This document shows positions 1-6,162 of a stretch of DNA of 7,879 bases, piece after piece. The notes below the pieces were generated by a model that did no database searches, had not been told where the DNA came from, and worked only from the letters and a program-made list of their open reading frames with translations. Position numbers and translations under genes: made by a program. The stretch is from JAFDVL01 sp043736395. Lineage in GTDB: Bacteria > Acidobacteriota > Blastocatellia > RBC074. The stretch lies in the NCBI GenBank assembly GCA_043736395.1, contig JAYTCQ010000162.1:1-7879 (forward strand), in the 5' to 3' direction. Within the stretch, counting starts at the first letter, position 1. Each line of letters starts with the position of its first letter.

Positions 1-1
1 A

Positions 2-139
2 CAGGAAAGCACTTATTTGATTGAGGTCATTCCTTTCCGTGGAGACAAATATAAATTGGAATTGCAGGGCGAAGGCATGAGCAGTTCTCAGTTCAAAGCC
101 TTAACGGATAAAGTCGTTGGCGCGCGTAGCACCAAGTAA
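2..139 (+). CDS. C-terminal end of an unrecognised protein (5' end outside window)
   Basis: The reading frame starting at base 2 stays open from the left edge to a TAA at 137-139 and gives 45 residues. The peptide starts near QESTYLIEVIPF and ends in VVGARSTK. It is soluble in character, with a beta-like stretch (YLIEVIPF, then YKLELQG) followed by a short helix-like tail (SSSQFKALTDKVV). I do not recognise the family, and no domain can be named from so short a tail. The gene lies in the same direction as the S46 peptidase, but the 183-nt gap with a long palindrome argues against a shared operon. The call rests on the open frame at the window edge and normal-looking composition only. Confidence 0.6.
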   Translation, partial: QESTYLIEVIPFRGDKYKLELQGEGMSSSQFKALTDKVVGARSTK

Positions 140-170
140 AACAGGCTGCTCCGTTGCAAGGTGAACGCAT

Positions 171-280
171 AAGAGAGAATACGAAACAAACGGAAATAAC
201 AGAACATACAGAAAAAAGAACTATTTTTAGATTCTCTTATTCCGTAGGTTCCGTTATTTCCGTTTGTTCCGTTCTCTCTT
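171..280. repeat. Long imperfect palindrome with 9-nt internal periodicity
   Basis: The left arm (171-222) and right arm (229-280) are imperfect reverse complements separated by a short loop around 223-228. The right arm contains four back-to-back units of TTCCGT plus three variable bases, at 240-248, 249-257, 258-266 and 267-275. The left arm carries the mirror units ACGGAA plus three bases at 181-189, 190-198, 199-207 and 208-216, three of them with one G-to-A change. AAGAGAGA at 171-178 matches TCTCTCTT at 273-280. The element fills the gap between two plus-strand genes and could form a hairpin of roughly 50 bp in RNA. No T-tract follows, so it is not a standard intrinsic terminator. An interspersed palindromic element or a decayed MITE is possible. 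Confidence 0.85.
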
Positions 281-322
281 CCTTCTTCGCCTAATCAAAT
301 TACGCTTACTGACCAAAAAAAT

Positions 323-2374
323 ATGAAGCGAATCTTACTTTCCATACTCATTTTAATTTTATGTTTTCCGTCCTCACTTTTCGCCGATGAAGGCATGTGG
401 ACGTTCGACAATCCGCCGCTCAAAATCTGGAAAGAAAAATATAAATTTGAACCATCACCAGAATGGATGGAGCATCTTCGCTTGTCCACCGTCAAGGTCG
501 GCAACGTCGCGACCGGTTCGTTCGTGTCTCGTGATGGATTAATCATGACCAATCAACACGTAGGTCATGACGCTGTCGCCAAGCTTTCCACCGCTGAACG
601 CGATCTGGTTAAAAATGGATTTTATGCCCCTACACGCGAAGCTGAATTGAAATGTCCTGATCTGGATGTTTCGATTTTATTTTCTTTTGAAGACGTCAGC
701 GCACGCGTCCAAGCCGCAAAATCTGATCAGGAACGTAGTGCCTTGATGGCGGCGATTGAAAAAGAATCCACCGAAAAAACCGGACTGAAATCTGAAGTCA
801 TTTCGTTTTACAACGGCGGAGAATATTGGCTCTATCGCTTCAAGCGTTACACGGACATTCGACTGGTTTTCACACCCGAAGAACAAATCGCGTACTTCGG
901 AGGCGATTTCGATAATTTTACGTTTCCGCGTTACGACCTCGACATCAATTTCTTTCGTGCTTATGAAAACGGACAGCCTGCAAAAATTGAACATTATTTC
1001 AAATGGTCAGCCAACGGAGCCAATGAAAACGATTTCGTAGTCGTCCCCGGATTGCCCGGTTCAACCGCACGATTATTGACGCTGGCACAATTAAAATATC
1101 AACGCGACACAGGAAATGTTTTGCAAAAACAAGTGTGGACGACACAACTTGAAGCCGCCGAAAAATACGCCGCACAAGGTGAAGAACAAAAACGTCAGGC
1201 AGCCAATATCATTCGTGGACGCGGAAATTCGTTGAAGCGTTTACGCGGGCAAATGGATGGACTCGCCAATCCAAGAATTTTCAAAAAGAAAGAAAATGAC
1301 GAAGCCGCGCTGAAAGATGCGGTGAACAAAAAAGCTGAGTTAAAAAAAATCTACGGCAAAGCCTGGGACGACATTGAGAAGGCCTATAAGCAATATCCCG
1401 CGATGGCGAAGCGGGTTTCTTTTTCAAATTTAACGGCTTCGCGATTAGGAGCGCTGGCTTCAAATTTTGTTCGATACGCTGAAGAAATTCGCAAACCGAA
1501 CGATCAACGCTATCCCGAATTTCGAGACGAACGCCTTGCTGCCGTTAAGCGCGATCTGGTCTCTACCGCGCCTATTTATACGGCTTTTGACGAATCTCAG
1601 TTGGCGGCGTGGCTGATCGAAATGCAAAAAACTCTCGGCGTAAATGATCCCTTTGTGAAAGCCGTCATTGGTTCCTCCAAGCCCGAAGAAATTGCCAAAC
1701 AATTGATCGCAAACACTAAACTTGCCGATGTCAACGTCCGCCAATCCTTGCTTGAAGGCGGCGCCGACGCGATTGCAAAATCTGACGATCCATTCATTGT
1801 AGTGGCGCGCAAAGTCGAGCCCATCATTCGCCAACTCAGAACGTGGGAAGAAGAAAAAATTAAAAGTGTCGATGCCAGTGCCGGAGAAAAAATTGCCAAA
1901 GCCAGATTCGCGGTGTACGGCAAAACGATTGCGCCGGATGCGAATTTCAATTTGCGAATTATGTACGGGACAGTTGCCGGATACGAAGAAGACACAACGC
2001 TCGTCCCGTTCAAAACTACGTTTTATGGCTTGTACGAACGCGCCGCCAGCTTCAATGAAAAAGTCCCGTTCGATTTGCCAACGCGCATTCGCGAAGGAAA
2101 ATCTTTGTTGGACTTATCTACGCCCTTCAATTTCGTTTACACCGCCGACACGATTGGTGGCTGTTCCGGTGCGCCTGTTTTAAATCGCAATGCCGAACTC
2201 GTAGGCATCAACTTCGACAGCAACGTCCAAAAACTCCCGAATCGTTATTTGTATATTGACGAAGCCGAAGGCAGCCGCGCCGTCGGTGTTCACAGCTCTG
2301 CGATTCTTGAAGCACTGCAAAAATTATATGGCGCGGGTGATTTAGTGAAGGAAATCAAAGGATCAACTATGTAG
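323..2374 (+). CDS. Exported S46 family serine dipeptidyl peptidase (DPP7/DPP11 type)
   Basis: This 683-residue protein matches S46 dipeptidyl peptidases, which remove dipeptides from the N-terminus of peptides in the periplasm or at the cell surface. Residues 1-21 form a signal peptide (KR, then a hydrophobic run, likely cut after SLFA). The chymotrypsin-fold halves are separated by a helical region, rich in charged residues, at about 270-540. Predicted triad: His79 in TNQHVGHD, Asp207 in FPRYDLDINFF, and Ser615 in GGCSGAPV. Length fits the family (about 700). Eighteen residues after the catalytic Ser is Ser633 (FDSN), the position that separates DPP7 (Gly) from DPP11 (Arg or Ser); this suggests preference for Asp/Glu at P1, by inference. 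The family's usual GGNSGSP is GGCSGAP here, and the usual TNHH is TNQH. The start is set by the signal peptide; no clear ribosome binding site precedes it. The stop codon overlaps a palindrome, and the next operon starts 83 nt later. Confidence 0.93.
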   Translation: MKRILLSILILILCFPSSLFADEGMWTFDNPPLKIWKEKYKFEPSPEWMEHLRLSTVKVGNVATGSFVSRDGLIMTNQHVGHDAVAKLSTAERDLVKNGFYAPTREAELKCPDLDVSILFSFEDVSARVQAAKSDQERSALMAAIEKESTEKTGLKSEVISFYNGGEYWLYRFKRYTDIRLVFTPEEQIAYFGGDFDNFTFPRYDLDINFFRAYENGQPAKIEHYFKWSANGANENDFVVVPGLPGSTARLLTLAQLKYQRDTGNVLQKQVWTTQLEAAEKYAAQGEEQKRQAANIIRGRGNSLKRLRGQMDGLANPRIFKKKENDEAALKDAVNKKAELKKIYGKAWDDIEKAYKQYPAMAKRVSFSNLTASRLGALASNFVRYAEEIRKPNDQRYPEFRDERLAAVKRDLVSTAPIYTAFDESQLAAWLIEMQKTLGVNDPFVKAVIGSSKPEEIAKQLIANTKLADVNVRQSLLEGGADAIAKSDDPFIVVARKVEPIIRQLRTWEEEKIKSVDASAGEKIAKARFAVYGKTIAPDANFNLRIMYGTVAGYEEDTTLVPFKTTFYGLYERAASFNEKVPFDLPTRIREGKSLLDLSTPFNFVYTADTIGGCSGAPVLNRNAELVGINFDSNVQKLPNRYLYIDEAEGSRAVGVHSSAILEALQKLYGAGDLVKEIKGSTM

Positions 2375-2432
2375 TAGCGAATTCATTCGCTGCGTTTCGC
2401 AAGCCAGCGAGCGCGAATAAATTCGCGACTAC
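2371..2432. repeat. REP-like palindrome overlapping the peptidase stop codon
   Basis: Arms at 2371-2390 and 2413-2432 are 20-nt reverse complements with only two mismatches, opening with GTAGT and closing with ACTAC. The 22-nt centre contains a smaller hairpin (TGCG at 2391-2394, CGCA at 2398-2401). The left arm supplies the TAG stop of the S46 gene at 2372-2374, so the element reaches into the coding end. It lies between the peptidase and the aldolase operon, as is common for interspersed palindromes, and its transcript could protect or terminate the upstream mRNA. No T-tract is present. Confidence 0.8.
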
Positions 2433-2457
2433 AAAGCGCGCGTTTCACTTATTCTTT

Positions 2458-3339
2458 ATGCAACTAAAAGGAATTCTCCCCGCCATCGTCACACCATTTG
2501 ATGAGCAGGATAAATTTAATACGCCTGCCTTCGAACGTCTGTTGTCATTCGTTTATGCACAAGGCGTCCACGGAATTTACGTCTGCGGACAAACCGGCGA
2601 AGGATTGCAACAACCAATTTCGCAGCGCAAAAAAGTAGCCGAAGCCGCTGTCAAATTCTCTCCGCCTGAAAAAATTGTCATGGTTCATATCGGTGCGATG
2701 AACACTGCCGACGCGGTTGATTTAGCCCGACACGCCGCGAGCATTGGCGCTCACGCGATCAGCGCGCTTCCGCCGATTGGGAATTATTCTTTCGCAGAAA
2801 TCAAAGCGTAATACTCAACGATTGCAGCCGCCGCTGAAATTCCATTTTTCATTTACTATTTTCCGGCCTTTGCTGCCGCGATAAATAAGGCTGAGCAAAT
2901 TTTAGAACTCTGTGAAATCCCCAATGTTCAAGGGCTGAAATTCACGGACAACGATCTTTTCAAAATGTCCGAGATTAAAAAAAGTGGAGCAACAATTTTT
3001 TACGGTACAGACGAAATGCTCACCGCCGGATTAGTCATGGGAGCGGACGGAGGCATTGGAAGTTTTTATAATGTGATGCCTGGATTATTTGTAAAACTCT
3101 ACGAACACACACAGCGCAACGAATGGCAGGAAGCGCAAATCATTCAAAAACAAATCAACGAAATCATCGCGATTGGTTTGCGCTATCCGGTGCAAACTTC
3201 CGTTAAGGCGATGTTGCAACGAATGGGATTGGATTGTGGAAAGTGTGTTTTCCCGCGTCGTTGGCTGACTCCTGATGAAGAAAATGAGCTGGATGTTTTA
3301 TTAGCAGCACTTCCTGAAAACCCCTTGATTCGTGTATGA
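2458..3339 (+). pseudogene. DapA/NanA-family aldolase (N-acetylneuraminate lyase-like) interrupted by an in-frame TAA
   Basis: The frame encodes a 293-codon (beta/alpha)8 class I aldolase of the dihydrodipicolinate synthase/N-acetylneuraminate lyase family, a normal full length, but codon 118 is TAA (2809-2811). Family features lie on both sides: GILPAIVTPF near the N-terminus, GQTGEG at 44-49 (the pyruvate-binding GxTGE motif), Tyr133 in FIYYFPA as the catalytic Tyr, and Lys161 in GLKFTDND as the Schiff-base lysine. The KFTDND context and the transporter and sialidase-like neighbours favour a lyase of sialic or other sugar acids over lysine biosynthesis, by inference. No frameshift or second stop is seen. 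The 117-residue upstream piece lacks Tyr133 and Lys161; a restart at Met170 (base 2965) would lack them too, so neither piece should work alone. Recent nonsense mutation, sequencing error or readthrough all fit. The final TGA overlaps the transporter ATG (ATGA at 3336-3339). Confidence 0.88.
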
Positions 3340-4547
3340 AAGCCTCGCGTTATGTTTGGATTTTAGTCGCGCTGCTGTGGGGCGTAGGTCTCTTAAATTA
3401 TCTGGATCGCCAGATAATTTTTTCGTTATTCCCTTTACTTCGCGTTGAATTCAAAGTTTCGGATGCGCAGCTTGGATTGCTGACACCCGCATTTTTATGG
3501 ATTTATGGCGCGCTTAGTCCCTTGGCCGGATTCCTGGCAGACCGATTCAGTCGCAAAAAAATTATCCTTGTCAGCCTCGCAGTCTGGTCAATTGTGACGT
3601 GGCTGACAGGCTACGCCAGCAGTTTTTCACAGTTGTTAAGCGCACGCGCATTAATGGGTATCAGTGAAGCGTTTTACATCCCCGCTGCACTTGCGTTGAT
3701 TGCGGATCATCACTCTGAACGCACTCGTTCGTTAGCGATTGGTTTGCATCAAAGCGGTTTATATTTGGGAGTGATTTTAGGCGGCTGGCTCGGCGGCAGA
3801 ATCGGCGAGCAGTTCGGTTGGCGTACAGCTTTTACGGTGTTGGGAATCGTTGGTGTTGGTTATGCGGCAGTATTATTTTTCGGAATGAAAGAAGCGACCG
3901 AGTCCGATCAAAATTTATTTCCAGTGCGCGAGAAATTGAAGTTACTGGATGCTCTGAAAATTTTATTTTCAGTACGCAATTACTGGTTGCTCGGTTTAGC
4001 ATTCACTTGCTTTTCGATTGCCGGATGGATTGTCCTGACGTGGATGCCTCTATATTTATTCGAACATTTTCGAATGAGCTTAACGCAGTCCGGATTCACT
4101 GCTACGTTTTATATTCAAGTCGCCGCCTTCGCCGGAATTTTAGGTGGTGGATTCATTGCTGATCGCTGGAGTCGTAAAAATCACAGAGCACGCTTGTTTC
4201 TTCCAGCTGTTGGTTTTTTTGCCGGATGTATTTTTCTGTTTTTGGTTGGCTGGACTTCCTCAACAACAATTTTGATCAGTGGATTATTGGTCTATGGGCT
4301 GAGCCGTGGTTTGATGGATTGCACTGCAATGCCAATTTTATGCCAGATTGTACCGGAAAATTTACGTGCTACCGGTTACGGAATTTTCAATCTGGTTGGT
4401 TGCATCGTAGGCGGCACCATGGCGGCTCTCGCGGGCTTGCTGAAAAATTCGATCGGGATTAGCGGGTCGCTCCAAATTTCTGCACTGATTCTTGCGATCG
4501 CAGGATTTGCTCTTTTATCTATTCGTCTTAAAAATTATGAAGCCTAA
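3336..4547 (+). CDS. MFS transporter, probable sugar-acid/organic-anion importer
   Basis: This 403-residue integral membrane protein has about twelve hydrophobic helices in two halves, the usual MFS layout and length. The MFS motif between helices 2 and 3 is GFLADRFSRKK (65-75), with its echo GGFIADRWSRK in the second half (271-281). NYLDRQ in helix 1 (21-26) is typical of the anion:cation symporter and spinster-like branches, which include hexuronate and sialic acid importers. The ATG overlaps the aldolase TGA by four bases, suggesting translational coupling, and the 3' end overlaps the next gene by 11 bases. Sitting between a NanA-like lyase and a sialidase-like protein, it most likely imports the sugar acid they handle; the substrate is inferred from context, not from residues. 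The early stop in the upstream gene may lower its translation if coupling is strict. Confidence 0.9.
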   Translation: MKASRYVWILVALLWGVGLLNYLDRQIIFSLFPLLRVEFKVSDAQLGLLTPAFLWIYGALSPLAGFLADRFSRKKIILVSLAVWSIVTWLTGYASSFSQLLSARALMGISEAFYIPAALALIADHHSERTRSLAIGLHQSGLYLGVILGGWLGGRIGEQFGWRTAFTVLGIVGVGYAAVLFFGMKEATESDQNLFPVREKLKLLDALKILFSVRNYWLLGLAFTCFSIAGWIVLTWMPLYLFEHFRMSLTQSGFTATFYIQVAAFAGILGGGFIADRWSRKNHRARLFLPAVGFFAGCIFLFLVGWTSSTTILISGLLVYGLSRGLMDCTAMPILCQIVPENLRATGYGIFNLVGCIVGGTMAALAGLLKNSIGISGSLQISALILAIAGFALLSIRLKNYEA

Positions 4548-5739
4548 ATTTCAAATGCCAGTGATCCTTTTTATCCTTACATTTTCGCTTTTATCATTCG
4601 CGCAAACACCGAAAGATCTAATTCAATCCATCGAAGTCACGACTCTCACTAAAGGACGCGATGGTGGCACGACGTGGTTTTTACCCCGTGTTTGCAGGCT
4701 TCCGCGCACAGCGTTCATGACCTTGCAGGAAATTACCGGCTCTGATTATTACGGCCCCGTGCACTGGAGCGAATCCACCGACAACGGGAAAAATTGGACA
4801 AAGCCGCTTCCCATTCCCGGTCTGGGGAGAAAACCATTTCAAGGTGACATCGAAGAAGCCGTCAGCGATGTGTTGTCCGAATATCACGTGAAGACAAAAA
4901 CACTGCTGGCACTAGGCGAAATTGTGTATTACCGCGAAGGGAAATATTTTCCCGAACAGCCGCCACGGTATCCTGTTTACATCACACGCGACGAAAAAGG
5001 GAATTGGTCAGAGCGCAAAAAACTGGAATGGAACGATCCGCGCAACTCCGCGATTTATTCTGTCGGCTCTTCGCAATTCGTAATTTTGCCGAACGGAGAT
5101 TTAATTATCCCTGTTTCGTTTCGTCCCAAAGAACGCAATGATTTCGCGGTCACGACGCTGCTTTGTTCCTTCGACGGCAAAACCATCAAAGTCAAAAAAG
5201 TCGGCACTGAACTCAACAACACCGTCAAGCGCGGCTTGCTGGAACCGCAATTAATCAAGCTCGGAAATGTATATCTCCTGACAATTCGCGCCGAAGATGG
5301 CTACGGTTATGTCAGCACTTCGGCGGATGGATTGAATTGGTCAAAGCCCGTCGTGTGGGCGTGGGAAAGCGGCGAAGCGTTGACGATGTCCACGACACAG
5401 CAACATTGGCTGGTGCATTCAGATGCGTTGTATTTGGTCTACACGCGCAAAGCCGAAGCGAACGCGAATGTGATGCGATGGCGTGCGCCGCTTTATTTGG
5501 CGCAAGTGGATCGCGCTTCGCTGCGATTAATTCAAAAAACTGAGCGCGTAGTCTTCCCCTTAGTCGGCGACGGCATCAACGACCCGACGCACGTCCCGCA
5601 CTACGGAAATTTTCATGTCGCCAATTTGAGTAAAGATGAATCCTGGATCACCGCAGGAGAGGTAATCCCCGCAAATTTTCGTGGCGATATGTTGATGGCG
5701 CGGGTGAAGTGGAAGAGTCCGAATCAGCTCCAAAAATAA
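4537..5739 (+). CDS. Exported BNR-repeat / sialidase-like protein
   Basis: The start at 4537 gives 400 residues with a good lipid-free signal peptide (MKPKFQMPVILFILTF, cut after SFA at about residue 22). An in-frame ATG at 4492 would bury this signal behind 15 residues inside the transporter gene, so it is not used here. A clear Asp-box is STDNGKNW at 80-87 and a degenerate one TSADGLNW at 261-268; a weaker echo is at 151-157 (RDEKGNW). These repeats mark a six-bladed beta-propeller, and size fits sialidase-superfamily proteins. The canonical FRIP arginine motif is not evident; PRVCRLP at 50-56 is the nearest. The role is therefore probably periplasmic or surface release of a terminal sugar acid, but a different glycosidase or a sugar-binding propeller is possible. 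It overlaps the transporter end by 11 bases and closes the operon. Codon use is GC-rich (35 of 60 bases at 5461-5520). Confidence 0.82.
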   Translation: MKPKFQMPVILFILTFSLLSFAQTPKDLIQSIEVTTLTKGRDGGTTWFLPRVCRLPRTAFMTLQEITGSDYYGPVHWSESTDNGKNWTKPLPIPGLGRKPFQGDIEEAVSDVLSEYHVKTKTLLALGEIVYYREGKYFPEQPPRYPVYITRDEKGNWSERKKLEWNDPRNSAIYSVGSSQFVILPNGDLIIPVSFRPKERNDFAVTTLLCSFDGKTIKVKKVGTELNNTVKRGLLEPQLIKLGNVYLLTIRAEDGYGYVSTSADGLNWSKPVVWAWESGEALTMSTTQQHWLVHSDALYLVYTRKAEANANVMRWRAPLYLAQVDRASLRLIQKTERVVFPLVGDGINDPTHVPHYGNFHVANLSKDESWITAGEVIPANFRGDMLMARVKWKSPNQLQK

Positions 5740-5757
5740 TTTCTTGTCGAAGTGATT

Positions 5758-5817
5758 TTGCGCTGGAAGTGCACCGGAAATTAGCCGGAGGTGAAGTGCA
5801 AGCGCAACCTCCGGTTA
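5758..5817. repeat. Hairpin-forming palindromic element after the sialidase-like gene
   Basis: The core stem pairs TAGCCGGAGGT (5782-5792) with ACCTCCGGTTA (5807-5817): eleven pairs including one G-T, around a 14-nt loop. A competing outer stem pairs TTGCGCT (5758-5764) with AGCGCAA (5801-5807). GAAGTGCA is also directly repeated at 5766-5773 and 5793-5800. It starts 19 bases after the operon's last stop codon, so it could stabilise or end that mRNA, but a run of Ts appears only at 5825-5829, not directly after the stem. An interspersed repeat is equally likely. Confidence 0.55.
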
Positions 5818-6091
5818 CGAAGGATTTTTGACGCGCCCTGAAAGGTCGCCGGAAATCTTCAGTTTGAAAAAGCTGCCAAATAATTCATCAGTTTTGTAGC
5901 TCTGAGATAAATCGCAATATTCATCATCCCATCAAACTTATCGAATTGCCTTTCGTTTTCTATTGCCATTGTTATCATAAATTTCTCGACAATCAATAAA
6001 GTACGGATTAAGATGCACTTTCTCAATCATTGTCAGGTAAGCCCCGTGCGAACGCTGCTAATTTGAAGCCATCGTACCTCACATATTTATT

Positions 6092-6097
6092 TATAAT
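6092..6097 (+). promoter_or_regulatory. Possible -10 box for the HEPN-like gene
   Basis: TATAAT is a perfect sigma70 -10 hexamer in an AT-rich stretch, placed so that transcription would begin near 6104, about 60 bases before the ATG at 6163. No good -35 hexamer is found at 16-18 bases; TTGAAG at 6063-6068 is 23 bases away, too far. AT-rich DNA gives such hexamers by chance. Confidence 0.25.
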
Positions 6098-6143
6098 TAC
6101 GCTATTTTTCATATCTGGATAGTTGTGTGTATTTGCCATGGCT

Positions 6144-6161
6144 GTATAGGTATAGGTATAA
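6144..6161 (+). repeat. Tandem hexamer (GTATAG x2 + GTATAA) just before the HEPN-like start
   Basis: Units lie at 6144-6149, 6150-6155 and 6156-6161, the last differing in its final base. They end one base before the ATG at 6163. Each unit brings an AGG-type core (TAGG at 6147-6150 and 6153-6156), the second 6 bases from the ATG, so the repeat may serve as the ribosome binding site. Changes in copy number would alter spacing, not frame. Confidence 0.55.
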
Positions 6162-6162
6162 A

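Larger units (their letters stand above)
5740..6162. other. Gene-poor spacer between the sialidase-like gene and the HEPN-like gene
   Basis: This stretch of 423 bases has no convincing gene. It begins with a hairpin element (5758-5817) at normal GC, then turns AT-rich. On the minus strand two short overlapping open frames in different phases (6030-5938, 30 codons; 5969-5859, 36 codons) may be remnants of one gene but have no family match that I can name. Near the right end are a TATAAT box and a tandem hexamer just before the HEPN-like start. No tRNA, terminator with T-tract or attachment site was seen. Confidence 0.6.

Noticed and set aside
171..280. CRISPR-like array from the regularly spaced TTCCGT units
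   Set aside because: Units are 6 nt with 3-nt gaps, far too short for repeats and spacers, and the arms are mirror images.
1460..2013. Long antisense and alternate-frame open frames within the S46 gene
   Set aside because: They are shadows of a strongly supported gene with signal peptide and catalytic triad and show no family features.
2965..3339. The second half of the lyase as an independent 124-residue gene
   Set aside because: It is the in-frame continuation of the broken aldolase and lacks the catalytic Tyr and Lys; Met170 is an internal methionine.
3818..4462. Alternate plus-strand frames inside the transporter gene
   Set aside because: They have low-complexity, Cys/Arg/Trp-rich products typical of out-of-frame reading of a membrane protein gene.
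4492..4536. Earlier ATG at 4492 as the start of the sialidase-like gene
   Set aside because: It lies 56 bases inside the transporter gene and would place 15 residues ahead of a clean signal peptide that starts naturally at 4537.
6127..6162. GTG at 6127 as the start of the HEPN-like protein
   Set aside because: The added residues come mostly from the tandem hexamer (YRYRYK) and ATG 6163 has AGG cores at suitable spacing.
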